From Chitinophagaceae bacterium (GTDB lineage: Bacteria > Bacteroidota > Bacteroidia > Chitinophagales > Chitinophagaceae): a stretch of 64,000 nucleotides of DNA. Positions 9,353 through 19,638 of this stretch are shown in pieces (position 1 is the stretch's first letter; each line of letters opens with the position of its first letter). Where the stretch lies: contig JAFMJI010000002.1 in the NCBI GenBank assembly GCA_017853575.1, positions 62,001 through 126,000 of the forward strand. Direction: 5' to 3'. A program made the translations under genes and the position numbers. Below the pieces are notes generated by a model that had not been told where the DNA came from, ran no database searches, and worked only from the letters and a program-made list of their open reading frames with translations.

Positions 9353-10864
9353 TTAATTATTGAAATAAATTTTTTGCAGGTATGGTATCTTTTTAAATTC
9401 CTGCTTTTCTAAGACCAGAACGATTACAATAAATACCATGGATAGTGCTACTCCCATTAAATGAATCATAAATAAATCCGAGGATTGTGCTCTGTAAAAA
9501 TGATGCGCAAGATAGAGTAGGTATGAAGAAACCATATAACCGAGACTCTTCATCCAATGATAAGGGATGGAATAATACTTGTTGCCTAGCCAGTAACTCA
9601 TCAACATCATGATGCCGTAGCAGCTGATGTTTGCAATGGCGCATGCAAGATATCCCAATGATGGAATGAATAGATAATTAATCAAAATGGTTACCCCAGC
9701 TCCTATCATCGTTATAACAGCACCTATGGTATTTTTATTTGTCAGCTTATACCAGATGGAGAGGTTATAATATATTCCAAGAAAAATTTTGGAGACCATC
9801 AACACAGGAACGATATATAAACCTTCAGCATATGATGGATTATTTTTAACACCCATAAAATATTTCCAGACGTCTAAAAACAATACTACGCCCAAAAAGC
9901 AGCAACAACAAGCGATTACAAATAAATTCATAATCCTTGCATATGTAATTTTTGCATCTTCCTTCGCCGAAGTTTTAAAGAAAAATGGTTCAGCTCCCAT
10001 CCGAAAGGTTTGGATGAAAATCACAATCAAGATAGCAAGCTTATTGTTGGCGCTATATATGCCATTGGCAGCTTTTGCTGCTTCGACAGAGCCATTGAAA
10101 CGTTGAATAATCATAAAGCGATCAATTGTTTCATTGATCATGCCTCCAAAGCCTACAATGATAAGTGGACTTGAGTAAATAAAAATTTCTTTAAACAACT
10201 TTTTGTCAATATCAAAACGATATGATTTTAATTCATTGACAAGTAACAAAATCGTACATCCACTTGCAACCAATTGTGATATAAAAACATATCCAATTCC
10301 AATATTTGGATCATAAAATTGTTTCCACACAGTATCATCTCCACGCTCGTATGCTGGTTTACAAATTTGTAAAAAGAAAATTACAAGCAGTACATTGATC
10401 AGGATATTAGAAATTTTGATGAAGGCAAATTTTCTCGGTCTTCCTTCGTGTCTTAATTTGGAGAAGGGTAAAACAGACAGTGTATCCAATCCTACTATTC
10501 CAACTACATATAATATGTATTCATTGTGTCCATTCAGTGATAGGTAGGTTGCAATGTTGTTAGAAGGAACAATGAGCAATGTTGAAAAAAGCAATGTTGT
10601 TAGTAGTAGGCTTGAAAAGGCATTGTTGAATACTTTGTTTTCATCCTGTATTTGGTTGAACCTGAAATAGGATGTTTCCATCCCGTAGGTATAGATGATA
10701 TTCAAAAATGCTGCTATAGCAAATAAAAGTGAAATATCTCCGAAGGCAGCAGGAGCATAAATACTTGTCAAAATTGGCGTCAACAAATAATTGATGAACC
10801 TGCCGATGATATTGCTTAGGCCATACCAGGCAGTTTGATTTGCAAGTTGTTTAATGCCAGACAA
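9353..10864 (-). CDS. Polysaccharide flippase-like membrane protein (MATE/Wzx type), TTG start
   Basis: A 503-residue membrane protein with about 12-14 hydrophobic helices. The family start 'MSGIKQLANQTAWYGLSNI' and the following FINYLLTP are typical of polysaccharide biosynthesis (Wzx/RfbX-like) flippases that move lipid-linked glycans across the inner membrane. The start codon is TTG at 10864: an in-frame TGA lies 16-18 nt upstream and no ATG or GTG is available, while the residues after TTG match the family N-terminus. A TACATTTG promoter core 16 nt upstream supports this. There are no glycosyltransferase neighbours, so the cargo is unknown. Confidence 0.82.
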   Translation of the reverse strand: MSGIKQLANQTAWYGLSNIIGRFINYLLTPILTSIYAPAAFGDISLLFAIAAFLNIIYTYGMETSYFRFNQIQDENKVFNNAFSSLLLTTLLFSTLLIVPSNNIATYLSLNGHNEYILYVVGIVGLDTLSVLPFSKLRHEGRPRKFAFIKISNILINVLLVIFFLQICKPAYERGDDTVWKQFYDPNIGIGYVFISQLVASGCTILLLVNELKSYRFDIDKKLFKEIFIYSSPLIIVGFGGMINETIDRFMIIQRFNGSVEAAKAANGIYSANNKLAILIVIFIQTFRMGAEPFFFKTSAKEDAKITYARIMNLFVIACCCCFLGVVLFLDVWKYFMGVKNNPSYAEGLYIVPVLMVSKIFLGIYYNLSIWYKLTNKNTIGAVITMIGAGVTILINYLFIPSLGYLACAIANISCYGIMMLMSYWLGNKYYSIPYHWMKSLGYMVSSYLLYLAHHFYRAQSSDLFMIHLMGVALSMVFIVIVLVLEKQEFKKIPYLQKIYFNN

Positions 10865-10880
10865 GTGAAGTAACTTTTGT

Positions 10881-10888
10881 CAAATGTA
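10881..10888 (-). promoter_or_regulatory. Predicted sigma-A -7 element (TACATTTG) of the flippase gene
   Basis: Exact TAnnTTTG match on the minus strand, 16 nt before the TTG start at 10864. The same spacing is seen at mfd, apaG, merR and serS. Confidence 0.5.
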
Positions 10889-10970
10889 AGACAATGATTG
10901 ATTTGTGATCTCATTGCTCAAATTATCAGGTCTCCATACAATTTGATAACTTCAATCACAAATTATAAAC

Positions 10971-11423
10971 ATGCGAGCAGTGATTCAAAGAGTAGCCCAT
11001 GCTCAGGTTGATGTGGACGGAAAAACAGTTGGGGCCATAAGAAACGGACTCCTAGTCTTGGTTGGAGTTGAAGATGCAGATCAATTGGAAGATGTAGAAT
11101 GGTTGGCTGGTAAAATTGCCAACATTAGAATATTTAATGACGAACAGGGTGTAATGAATGTTTCTGTCAAAGACATCAACGGGGAAGTACTTGTGGTGAG
11201 CCAGTTTACTTTACATGCATCAACAAAAAAAGGGAACCGACCATCCTATATCCGGGCATCCAAAGCTGACCATGCTGTGCCCATGTATGAATTGTTCAAG
11301 CAAAAACTTTCAATGGAAATTGGTAAAGAAGTTCAAGCGGGAATTTTTGGTGCAGATATGAAAGTTTCTTTGTTGAATGATGGTCCCGTGACAATTGTAA
11401 TGGACACAAAAAATAAAGAGTAA
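10971..11423 (+). CDS. dtd: D-aminoacyl-tRNA deacylase
   Basis: A 150-residue protein, full length for DTD, which removes D-amino acids (and glycine) mis-attached to tRNA. Diagnostic motifs are the N-terminal MRAVIQRV, SQFTLHA (catalytic-pocket motif SQFTL) near residue 79, and NDGPVTI near 138, which supplies the cross-subunit Gly-cisPro element. The stop shares one base with the following mazG-like start (TAATG), so the two are probably coupled. A near-match promoter (TACAATTTG, one extra base) lies about 34 nt upstream. Confidence 0.96.
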   Translation: MRAVIQRVAHAQVDVDGKTVGAIRNGLLVLVGVEDADQLEDVEWLAGKIANIRIFNDEQGVMNVSVKDINGEVLVVSQFTLHASTKKGNRPSYIRASKADHAVPMYELFKQKLSMEIGKEVQAGIFGADMKVSLLNDGPVTIVMDTKNKE

Positions 11424-11752
11424 TGACAATACAAGAGGCACAAAAAAATGTTGATCATTGGATCAAGACCGTCGGTGTCAGGTACTTTAGTGAGCTAACC
11501 AATATGGCCATCCTGACTGAAGAAGTTGGCGAACTCGCTCGCATCATGGCAAGAAAATACGGCGACCAGTCTTTTAAAAAAGGGGAGTCGAGCGATAACC
11601 TGGCAGATGAAATGGCAGATGTACTTTGGGTATTGATTTGTCTTGCTAATCAAACAGGTGTCAACCTGGAGGATGCACTGCAAAAAAACTTCGACAAAAA
11701 ATCCACTCGTGATGCGCAGCGACATCAGCAAAATGAAAAACTAAAAGGCTAA
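11423..11752 (+). CDS. MazG-like nucleotide pyrophosphohydrolase
   Basis: A 109-residue all-alpha NTP-PPase of the single-domain MazG-like type. It has the metal-binding pattern EEVGE (about residues 33-37) followed by DEMADVLW (about 62-69), that is EExxE plus DExxD. Such enzymes hydrolyse nucleoside triphosphates to monophosphate and pyrophosphate, for example damaged dNTPs; the substrate here is unknown. It overlaps the dtd stop by one base, and both could serve quality control. It is followed by 18 nt and then the separately promoted glyS. Confidence 0.85.
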   Translation: MTIQEAQKNVDHWIKTVGVRYFSELTNMAILTEEVGELARIMARKYGDQSFKKGESSDNLADEMADVLWVLICLANQTGVNLEDALQKNFDKKSTRDAQRHQQNEKLKG

Positions 11753-11756
11753 TGCT

Positions 11757-11764
11757 TACCTTTG
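11757..11764 (+). promoter_or_regulatory. Predicted sigma-A -7 element (TACCTTTG) of glyS
   Basis: Exact TAnnTTTG match ending only 6 nt before the glyS ATG at 11771. The predicted transcript would have almost no leader. Confidence 0.5.
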
Positions 11765-11770
11765 CGACCT

Positions 11771-13216
11771 ATGATTATCAATGATCAGCATAAGTTCCAG
11801 GCAATTATTTCTCATGCCAAAGAATATGGTTTCGTATTCCAATCCAGTGAAATTTATGACGGACTCAGTGCAGTCTACGATTATGGACCTTGGGGCAGTG
11901 AGTTGAAAAAAAATATTCGTGAATCATGGTGGAATGCCATGACCCGCATGCACGACAACATTGTTGGAATTGATGCAGCCATTTTCATGCATCCAACAAC
12001 ATGGAAGGCATCAGGACATGTTGATAATTTCAGTGATCCGATGATTGACAACAAGGATTCCAAGAAAAGATACCGCGTTGATCATTTGTTGGAAGCTGCT
12101 GCAGATGAATTGGTAAAAGCAGGTAAGCAGGCAGATGCAGAGAAAATGCTTACTGATATGGATACACTGTTGGCAGCAAATGATTTTGCTGGACTGAAGC
12201 AATTGATTGAAACGAATAAGATCAAATGCAGTGTAAGCGGAACATGTCACTGGACAGATGTTCGCCAATTCAATTTGATGTTCTCTACCCAACTTGGCTC
12301 TGTTTCTGAAGAGGCAAGTGAAATATATCTCAGACCTGAAACTGCTCAGGGTATTTTTGTGAATTTTTTGAATGTACAGAAGACCGCAAGGATGAAAATT
12401 CCTTTTGGTATAGCACAAGTTGGAAAAGCATTCCGAAATGAAATTGTTGCAAGACAATTTATTTTTAGAATGAGGGAGTTCGAACAAATGGAAATGCAAT
12501 TTTTCATTCGCCCTGGTACTCAAAAAGAGTGGTATGCTTATTGGAAAGAAGAACGAATGAAGTGGCATCAGTCATTTGGTATTCCTGCTGATAATTATCG
12601 TTTTCATGACCATGTGAAACTGGCACATTATGCAGATGCGGCGGTTGATATTGAATTTGCATTCCCAATTGGTTGGAAAGAAGTGGAGGGAATCCACAGC
12701 AGGACCGATTTCGATCTAAAAAATCATCAACAATTCAGCGGAAAAAAATTGCAGTATTTTGATACAGAGATCAATCAACATTATATCCCATATGTAATTG
12801 AAACCTCTATTGGTCTTGACAGAATGTTTCTTCTAACACTTTGTCACGCCTATCAAGAGGAAAAATGGCAAAAGGAAGATGGAACTGAAGACAGCAGGGT
12901 GGTATTGAAAATTCCTGCAAAAGTCGCACCAATCAAATTGGCAGTGTTGCCTTTACTCAAAAAAGAAGGTCTTCCAGAAATTGCCAGAGAAATCATGGCT
13001 TCTTGCAGAGATGAGTTTTACTGTTTCTATGAAGAAAAAGATACCATCGGAAAAAGATATAGACGCATGGATGCATTGGGAACACCATTCTGTGTTACAG
13101 TAGACCATCAAACAAAAGAAGATAGGACTGTTACCATCAGATATCGTGATACCATGCAGCAAGAACGTATTCCAATGGATGGATTGGCACAATTCATCAA
13201 GAAAAAAATGAGCTAA
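11771..13216 (+). CDS. glyS: Glycine--tRNA ligase (homodimeric class II)
   Basis: A 481-residue alpha2-type glycyl-tRNA synthetase that charges tRNA-Gly. The N-terminus has the family signature AKEYGFVFQSSEIYDG-x4-YDYGPWG. Motif 2 is in 'FRNEI...FRMREFEQMEMQFF' (about 227-250), motif 3 is IGLDRMFLL (about 350), and an anticodon-binding domain makes up the last 110 residues. I start at ATG 11771; a TTG at 11762 lies within the -7 promoter element. The gene is followed directly by a strong bidirectional terminator. It is separate from the dtd/mazG genes upstream, although all three concern tRNA or nucleotide fidelity. Confidence 0.96.
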   Translation: MIINDQHKFQAIISHAKEYGFVFQSSEIYDGLSAVYDYGPWGSELKKNIRESWWNAMTRMHDNIVGIDAAIFMHPTTWKASGHVDNFSDPMIDNKDSKKRYRVDHLLEAAADELVKAGKQADAEKMLTDMDTLLAANDFAGLKQLIETNKIKCSVSGTCHWTDVRQFNLMFSTQLGSVSEEASEIYLRPETAQGIFVNFLNVQKTARMKIPFGIAQVGKAFRNEIVARQFIFRMREFEQMEMQFFIRPGTQKEWYAYWKEERMKWHQSFGIPADNYRFHDHVKLAHYADAAVDIEFAFPIGWKEVEGIHSRTDFDLKNHQQFSGKKLQYFDTEINQHYIPYVIETSIGLDRMFLLTLCHAYQEEKWQKEDGTEDSRVVLKIPAKVAPIKLAVLPLLKKEGLPEIAREIMASCRDEFYCFYEEKDTIGKRYRRMDALGTPFCVTVDHQTKEDRTVTIRYRDTMQQERIPMDGLAQFIKKKMS

Positions 13217-13247
13217 AAAAAGCCCGGTTAAAACCGGGCTTTTTTTT
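13217..13247. terminator. Bidirectional intrinsic terminator between glyS and the BNR protein gene
   Basis: A 9-bp stem AGCCCGGTT (13221-13229) / AACCGGGCT (13232-13240) with a 2-nt AA loop. It is flanked by an A-run on the left and a T-run (13241-13247) on the right, so it works on both strands for this convergent pair. Confidence 0.9.
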
Positions 13248-16173
13248 ATTGTTTGATAATCTTTTTAACCGTTTGGTATTTCCGGTCAGAACTTGTTATA
13301 GTTAGTACATAAGCGCCGGCAGGTAGATTGCCAAGGTTCAGCCAACCATTTTCATATCCAGTCTCTTTCTTCATCACAACTGTACCTGATAAATTGGTAA
13401 CTTGCAATGAGATTTTCTTTACACTCATCATGTTTCCAATTTTATAATTTACAGAATTGCTGGTAATAGTTGGATATACATTATTTATGAACGCCGCGCT
13501 GTTCATGATTGGGTTAAATACCGCTGTTGTAATCGAAGATGGAGAAATTGCATTTCCGAGGGTGGCTGCAAACATTCCATTCCCATGGGTTCCAACAACC
13601 ATGGTATTGTCGGACCATCTGCTGGCAATGGAATTGACTACTGCATTGTTCATCATTTCTGAAGGTTTACCTGTAGCACCCACTTCTCTACTCCAAGAAG
13701 TGCTTGATCCATTGATTTTTGTGGTACTGAATAATCCCACTGAAGTACCAACATAGTATTCAACACCTGTTGTTTTAGCGATGATCTCGCATGCCCTGAC
13801 TGATGGGATATCAATATTCCCCTCAATCATTTGCCAAGTTGGTGATGCCGATGTTGCATTCCCAGTCCAAAAAATGCTGTTTGCCCCATAATTGGAAACG
13901 ACCGCCATGACGGTGTCTTGATTTCTTGGATTTACTGCAATATCTCTTACGAGTGGACAAACACTATTCGAGCAGGCAGACATAGAACTGGGCGTTATAT
14001 CAATTGGAGTTACGGTAGTTGCCGCACCTTGAGGATCTTTGATCTTATAAATTTTTCCATCTCCAGTTCCTATAAACAAATGACTATTGGTTGAATAGGG
14101 TCCTCTGGTGGTTTCCATTGCATATATATCGCCAGTGAGTGTTGCAGCAACGCCAGTCATCAATGTCCAATTCGAGGATGATACAGTAGACGAATTACTG
14201 GTTCTGAAAATTGAATCATCTGTTGCGTAGTATAGGTAATTTGTATTATCTGGATCTAGATGAAAATAAGTAACAAAGATGCCTTCACCAGTATTGTCAG
14301 GTTTAATCTTAGTATAGATTGAACTCGAGTTGCTAAAGTCAAATAATTTCATTCGATAAATCTGTCCTTGCTGAGCAGCACAAATTAGATATTGTTGATT
14401 GGATACATTTTTCTTTGTGAGACCCACCTGGCATCCATCTCCACCTAATAAAATATAATGATCGTTGCTGTCTGGCAAATTTCCACCCAAGATGGAAGTC
14501 CTGTCTCTTAAAGTAGTTGAATTGTCTTGGGCTCCACCAATGAAAGTTCTGCTTTCGTTTGTGGGGTCAATTCCTACATGATAGTATTGCAGTGTTTGGT
14601 ATTGACTTGCACTTAACGACCAAGACGGTTTAGTGAGGGATATATCATCGATTAGTCCAATGCCGCCATCCGATCCAATTAGTATTCTATTGGGGCTTCC
14701 AGGGTCAAATGCAAAACTGTGAAAGTCTGCATGGCTTACTCCATCATCATCGATGTATGTATCGTCTGATGAAAGTCCGCCAACAAAAGTTACATTCTCT
14801 TTTGTTTGAAATCCATCGGTTGATTTATAAAGATTGACACCTCCTGCAAGCACAAGATTTGGATTTGTAGGATGAACCGCTAATAGCATATCATACCCGC
14901 CTTGCAGTTCCATGTATTTATCTGTAGCTGAATTATTGTTACTTCTTTTGCCAACAAGGTTTGAGCCTAAATTTCCAGACCATTTATATGGTTTGCTCGA
15001 CATGTCAACCTTAAACAAATCTGCTTCTGGTTTTGAGGCTGAAGCGGATTCCCCATTTTCCACCATGGTATACAAGAGGTTTTGGTTGGAAGGAGACAAT
15101 GCCAATACAATTCTTCCCCATCCACCCGTGAAATCTCCAGATGAATTGGTGCTGTTATCGTATGCTCTCCAACCTGCCACTGAGTCTGCTGCATCTTTTT
15201 CACCACCAGCGATGCGAACAAAGCTTGTAGAGTCACCAGTAGTCGATTCCCATATTCCAACTAAATGTCTTGTGTTATTTCGACCAGTAATGGCAGCAAA
15301 AATTTTTGATCCGTCAGCTTTGATGACAAGATCTCCAACACCAGCACTACTGGTAGATGCACATGCGCCGCCACTTGCGAGTATATTAACGTTGCATGAG
15401 AGTACAGTTTCCCATGTTGATCCGCCGTCTTTTGAGCGCATGATTTTTCTATGAATTGCCGCATACACATAACTGTTGGTAGGGTGTACAACTATTTTGT
15501 GTATAATATCAAAAAATCCAAAGTTGTTTGGAATGTTATCTGCCGTAATTGCAAGGGTAGTCCATGTTTTACCATTGTCAGTGGATTTCAAAATTCCATT
15601 TCCATAGACAAATGCATTCGGATAAGCAGCAGATACTCCAATTGCCTCTCCAGTTCCTGCATACCAAGTATCAGGTTTGCTAGGGTCTTGCGCCAATGTT
15701 GAAACACTTCTCACTTCATTGACAGGATGAACGAACTTCCATGTGGTACCTCCATCTTCACTTCTAAAAATTCCCCCGGAGATGCCTCCTGCCATTACAA
15801 CCTTGTTGTTTCTTTTATCGAAAACAATCGTTCTGGTTCTGCCTCCGTTTTGTGTCGGTCCTACTGCTTCATAACTGTTGGCTACGACCGATTGAAAAAG
15901 ACCACTGTTGTTTACTGGTTGAGATTTTAACCACTCCAACTCTTTTGCATGTATTCCTTCTGGAATTTGCCCGGTTTTTAAATCCCTTGAAATGGTCCAT
16001 TCATATTTAGCCCTTAAAAAAGAGTTTTCTGTTTCAAGCTCTTCGTTCTCATCATTGAGGATGACCATTTTCTTTTGAGGCCATGATGATTTTTTATCAT
16101 CACGAGAAAGATAGACCATGCTGCCAATCAGCCCAAGTGCGAGTCCAGTTGCTACAATATATTTTTTATGCAT
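13246..16173 (-). CDS. T9SS-exported sortilin/BNR beta-propeller protein with type A sorting domain
   Basis: A 975-residue extracellular protein. It has a hydrophobic N-terminal segment (about residues 6-23), a short charged region, and RAKYEW...RDLKTGQIPEGI, which is common before propellers in T9SS cargo. Sortilin/VPS10-like BNR repeats follow with several Asp-box motifs (SEDGGTTW, STDNGKTW, SKDGGSTW) between about 135 and 260, and weaker ones later. The last 75 residues form a type A T9SS C-terminal sorting domain, with GTVVMKKETG, LPAGAYVLTI and the basic end. The substrate is unknown; Asp-box propellers bind glycans or proteins. The signal segment lacks an obvious cleavage site. It is bounded by a terminator shared with glyS. 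Confidence 0.85.
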   Translation of the reverse strand: MHKKYIVATGLALGLIGSMVYLSRDDKKSSWPQKKMVILNDENEELETENSFLRAKYEWTISRDLKTGQIPEGIHAKELEWLKSQPVNNSGLFQSVVANSYEAVGPTQNGGRTRTIVFDKRNNKVVMAGGISGGIFRSEDGGTTWKFVHPVNEVRSVSTLAQDPSKPDTWYAGTGEAIGVSAAYPNAFVYGNGILKSTDNGKTWTTLAITADNIPNNFGFFDIIHKIVVHPTNSYVYAAIHRKIMRSKDGGSTWETVLSCNVNILASGGACASTSSAGVGDLVIKADGSKIFAAITGRNNTRHLVGIWESTTGDSTSFVRIAGGEKDAADSVAGWRAYDNSTNSSGDFTGGWGRIVLALSPSNQNLLYTMVENGESASASKPEADLFKVDMSSKPYKWSGNLGSNLVGKRSNNNSATDKYMELQGGYDMLLAVHPTNPNLVLAGGVNLYKSTDGFQTKENVTFVGGLSSDDTYIDDDGVSHADFHSFAFDPGSPNRILIGSDGGIGLIDDISLTKPSWSLSASQYQTLQYYHVGIDPTNESRTFIGGAQDNSTTLRDRTSILGGNLPDSNDHYILLGGDGCQVGLTKKNVSNQQYLICAAQQGQIYRMKLFDFSNSSSIYTKIKPDNTGEGIFVTYFHLDPDNTNYLYYATDDSIFRTSNSSTVSSSNWTLMTGVAATLTGDIYAMETTRGPYSTNSHLFIGTGDGKIYKIKDPQGAATTVTPIDITPSSMSACSNSVCPLVRDIAVNPRNQDTVMAVVSNYGANSIFWTGNATSASPTWQMIEGNIDIPSVRACEIIAKTTGVEYYVGTSVGLFSTTKINGSSTSWSREVGATGKPSEMMNNAVVNSIASRWSDNTMVVGTHGNGMFAATLGNAISPSSITTAVFNPIMNSAAFINNVYPTITSNSVNYKIGNMMSVKKISLQVTNLSGTVVMKKETGYENGWLNLGNLPAGAYVLTITSSDRKYQTVKKIIKQ

Positions 16174-16270
16174 AGAATTCAGGTATACAGCAAGTTAACC
16201 AAAAAATTCAGCTAAAATGTCAAATTATTGCTATAAAAAAAGCAACATGAAAGCAGCAAAATCTTTGGCG

Positions 16271-16278
16271 TATCTTTG
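16271..16278 (+). promoter_or_regulatory. Predicted sigma-A -7 element (TATCTTTG) of mfd
   Basis: Exact TAnnTTTG match, 15 nt before the mfd ATG at 16294. Confidence 0.5.
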
Positions 16279-16293
16279 CCCTCTTGTTGAGGC

Positions 16294-19200
16294 ATGAACC
16301 TGGAGTTTCTTATTGAAAGTTATACACGATCCCCCCGCATTTTGGAGATTGCGGACAAGATTGTATTGCCCGGATCCAAGAAGATTTCATGTACAAAGCT
16401 TGCTGGTTCCTTTTCTTCATTTCTTTTTTCTTCCTTGTATCGAAATCCTCATTTACAGGCATTCAATCACATCATCGTCCTGGAAGATGCTGAAGAAGCT
16501 GCCTATTTTCACAATGACGTAGACCAACTCATTAATCCTGTTGATCTATTTTATTTTCCCTCTTCATTTAAGACCAATAAAAATATCCGTGAGCAAAGCA
16601 GCAGTCATGTAATGTTGCGCACCGAAGCACTTGCCAGATGGGCTAACCCAGGAAATAAAAAAATTATTGTCACATATCCCGAAGCGCTCACAGAAAAAGT
16701 AGTCAGCTCTTCAGTAATTAATCAACATACTATTTCAATCAAAGTAAACGATAGGCTTAATACGGAGCTGTTGATGGGAAAATTGATTGAATATGGATTT
16801 GAGAGATCTGATTTTGTATACGAGCCAGGTCAGTTTGCAATGCGGGGGGGCATTTTTGATATTTACTCTTTTGGTAATGAAAAGCCTTATCGAATAGAGT
16901 TATTTGGTGATGAAGTTGATTCAATTAGAATTTTTGATCCAGAAACACAATTGAGTGAGCGAAAACTGTTGCAGGTAAATCTGATACCAAAATTTGATCA
17001 ACCAACAGAAGAACAACCAAGACAGGATATTTTATCATTTATTCCTTCGAATACCATTGTTTATTCGTCCAATTGGGGAATAATGACGGATAGATATGAT
17101 GATTTTTATACCAGCGTTGATGATGAACGTAAGGATGAATTTACGTCATTTGAAAAGTTCTCTCAAAGTATCAAATCATTTAATTGCCTTGAATTATCAT
17201 CTAACTGTTCAATTGATGAACCCGCTTTTAATTTTTCATTTGATGTAGTTGAACAACCTTCTTTCAATCGCCAATTCGATTTACTGATCAAAAATTTAAA
17301 GGAGCACGAATCAAGTAAACGTCCCATTTATATATTTTCTGAAAATCCTAAACAGTCTGAACGACTCTATTCAATTTTTTCTGACCTCAAAGCTGAAATA
17401 TCATTCGTTCCAGTTCCTGCCGCACTACACCGCGGGTTTTACGACAGGTCCTCAGGTACTGTAGTATACACTGACCATCAGATTTTTCAGCGCTATCACA
17501 AATACAAAATCAAGCAGGCATATAACAAAAGCAAGGCCATTACCATTCGTGCATTAAAAGAATTACAGCCGGGAGATTTTGTAGTGCACATTGATCATGG
17601 TATCGGTGTCTTTAGTGGTTTGCAAAAAGTGAACAACAATGGTCAGGTTCAAGAAGCTATGAGAATCATCTATCGCGACAATGATATTTTATATGTGAAC
17701 ATCAATTCACTCCATAAAATTTCAAAATTCACCGGTAAAGAGGGCCATGTTCCCAAGATAAATAAATTGGGAAGCGATGCTTGGGTGAAGCTAAAAGAAA
17801 AAACAAAGGGAAAGGTAAAAGAAATTGCTTTTGACCTCATTAAACTTTATGCTGAAAGAAAAGCCCAGCAAGGCTTTGCTCATAGTCCAGATAATTACCT
17901 GCAAACAGAATTGGAGGCATCCTTCATGTATGAAGATACTCCTGATCAAAGCAAGGCAATCACAGATGTAAAAACCGACATGGAAAGTCAATCTCCCATG
18001 GACCGGTTGGTATGTGGAGATGTTGGATTTGGGAAAACAGAAGTTGCTATAAGAGCAGCTTTTAAAACCTGTGTAGATGGTCGACAAGCTGCTGTGTTGG
18101 TTCCTACAACCATCCTGGCTTATCAGCATTATAAAACTTTCAGTGAAAGATTGAAAGATTTTCCTGTTACGGTTGACTATGTTAACAGATTTAAATCCAC
18201 CAAAGAAAAAAAGGAAACACTCAAAAAACTTCAGGAGGGAAAAATTGATATCATCGTTGGTACGCATTCACTGATCGCAAAAGATGTTCAGTTTAAAGAC
18301 CTGGGTTTATTGGTAATAGACGAAGAGCAAAAATTTGGTGTAGCGCACAAAGAAAAAATCAAAACTTTAAAAACCAATGTTGATTGTTTGACGCTGACAG
18401 CAACACCCATACCTAGAACACTTCAGTTCAGTTTAATGGGTGCCAGGGATTTGAGTATCATCAATACTCCTCCTCCCAACAGACAACCCATCCAAACTGA
18501 AGTACTGGTGTTTAATGAAGATTTGATTCGAGATGCCATTTATTTTGAAATTGAGAGAGGCGGTCAGGTATTTTTCATTCACAACAGGGTGAACGGTCTG
18601 GCTGAAATGGCAGAGATCATCAAAAGGCTTTGTCCAGACATTGAAGTTGGGTTTGCTCATGGTCAATTGGAAGGTCATGAACTGGAAGAGAGAATTTTTG
18701 ATTTTATTCACAAGAAATATGATGTGTTGGTGTGTACCAATATTGTAGAAAGCGGAGTTGATATTCCGAACGTAAACACCATCATTGTAAACAACGCACA
18801 CCAATTTGGATTGAGTGATTTGCATCAATTGAGAGGAAGGGTTGGCAGAAGCAACCGTAAGGCATTTTGCTATTTGCTGGCGCCACCCATCAGTACTTTG
18901 CCTGCAGATTCCAGAAAGAGGCTTCAAACACTTGAGCAGCACTCTGAATTGGGAAGTGGTTTTCAGATTGCCATGCGTGATCTTGATATCCGTGGCGCCG
19001 GTAACATGTTGGGTGGAGAGCAGAGTGGTTTTATGCTTGAAATTGGATTTGAAATGTATCAGAAAATCCTTGATGAAGCCATCAGAGAATTAAAGCGAAC
19101 TTCTTTCAAAGAAGTATTCAAAGAGGAGATCAGCAAGCAAGATGATTTTGTGCATGATTGCACCATCGATACAGATCTTGAAATACATATTCCCGATCAT

Positions 19201-19638
19201 TATGTAGATCAGATTACTGAACGACTGGTTTTGTATACCAGATTAGACAATTGCAAAGACGAAGAAGAATTAAAAAAGTTTCATCATGAAATGGAAGATC
19301 GATTTGGTTCTGTGCCTGAATGTGTGGAAGATCTGTTTACAACAGTCAGGTGCAGAAAATTGGCAGTTGAATTAGGTTTTGAGAGAATGACGTTAAAGAA
19401 TAAAACGCTCAGGTGTTATTTTGTGAACAATCCTGAGTCCCCATATTTTCACTCAGCCACTTTTCATTCGATTTTATTACATATCCAAACCAAGACAAAC
19501 AAATCACATTTAAAGCAGGTTGGAAAAAATTTCATGCTTGTTACTGAAGATGTAAGAAGCATGAAATTATTACTTGAGTTTCTGCAGCACATGATTCAAA
19601 CTGTCAATCAGAATGAATCAGCGATTAAAGAGGTCTGA
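16294..19638 (+). CDS. mfd: Transcription-repair coupling factor
   Basis: A 1114-residue ATP-dependent translocase that removes RNA polymerase stalled at lesions and recruits UvrA. In order: UvrB-like N-terminal module (residues 1-350, with [15 protein letters not shown] near 183), CarD-like RNA-polymerase interaction domain near 415-480 ([14 protein letters not shown]), superfamily 2 helicase with Walker [10 protein letters not shown] near 575 and DEEQ box near 677, the second RecA fold ([10 protein letters not shown] near 845), and the C-terminal TRCF domain. Length and domain order are normal. The 3' end overlaps the convergent DUF1080 gene by 14 nt. Confidence 0.97.
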   Translation: MNLEFLIESYTRSPRILEIADKIVLPGSKKISCTKLAGSFSSFLFSSLYRNPHLQAFNHIIVLEDAEEAAYFHNDVDQLINPVDLFYFPSSFKTNKNIREQSSSHVMLRTEALARWANPGNKKIIVTYPEALTEKVVSSSVINQHTISIKVNDRLNTELLMGKLIEYGFERSDFVYEPGQFAMRGGIFDIYSFGNEKPYRIELFGDEVDSIRIFDPETQLSERKLLQVNLIPKFDQPTEEQPRQDILSFIPSNTIVYSSNWGIMTDRYDDFYTSVDDERKDEFTSFEKFSQSIKSFNCLELSSNCSIDEPAFNFSFDVVEQPSFNRQFDLLIKNLKEHESSKRPIYIFSENPKQSERLYSIFSDLKAEISFVPVPAALHRGFYDRSSGTVVYTDHQIFQRYHKYKIKQAYNKSKAITIRALKELQPGDFVVHIDHGIGVFSGLQKVNNNGQVQEAMRIIYRDNDILYVNINSLHKISKFTGKEGHVPKINKLGSDAWVKLKEKTKGKVKEIAFDLIKLYAERKAQQGFAHSPDNYLQTELEASFMYEDTPDQSKAITDVKTDMESQSPMDRLVCGDVGFGKTEVAIRAAFKTCVDGRQAAVLVPTTILAYQHYKTFSERLKDFPVTVDYVNRFKSTKEKKETLKKLQEGKIDIIVGTHSLIAKDVQFKDLGLLVIDEEQKFGVAHKEKIKTLKTNVDCLTLTATPIPRTLQFSLMGARDLSIINTPPPNRQPIQTEVLVFNEDLIRDAIYFEIERGGQVFFIHNRVNGLAEMAEIIKRLCPDIEVGFAHGQLEGHELEERIFDFIHKKYDVLVCTNIVESGVDIPNVNTIIVNNAHQFGLSDLHQLRGRVGRSNRKAFCYLLAPPISTLPADSRKRLQTLEQHSELGSGFQIAMRDLDIRGAGNMLGGEQSGFMLEIGFEMYQKILDEAIRELKRTSFKEVFKEEISKQDDFVHDCTIDTDLEIHIPDHYVDQITERLVLYTRLDNCKDEEELKKFHHEMEDRFGSVPECVEDLFTTVRCRKLAVELGFERMTLKNKTLRCYFVNNPESPYFHSATFHSILLHIQTKTNKSHLKQVGKNFMLVTEDVRSMKLLLEFLQHMIQTVNQNESAIKEV

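Noticed and set aside
11762-11764. TTG start for glyS, and similar TTG extensions at 3154 (purH), 8650 (propeller-barrel protein), 23049 (gldB), 39388 (lpxH) and 53420 (susC)
   Set aside because: Most of these TTG triplets are the last bases of TAnnTTTG promoter cores or overlap an upstream stop. The downstream ATG gives the family N-terminus or a clean signal peptide.
12011-12568. 185-codon frame antisense to glyS
   Set aside because: It lies wholly inside a conserved gene and its composition follows the opposite strand.
14912-15454. 180-codon frame antisense to the T9SS propeller gene
   Set aside because: Shadow of a well-supported gene; low-complexity Leu/Pro/Ser translation without domain signs.
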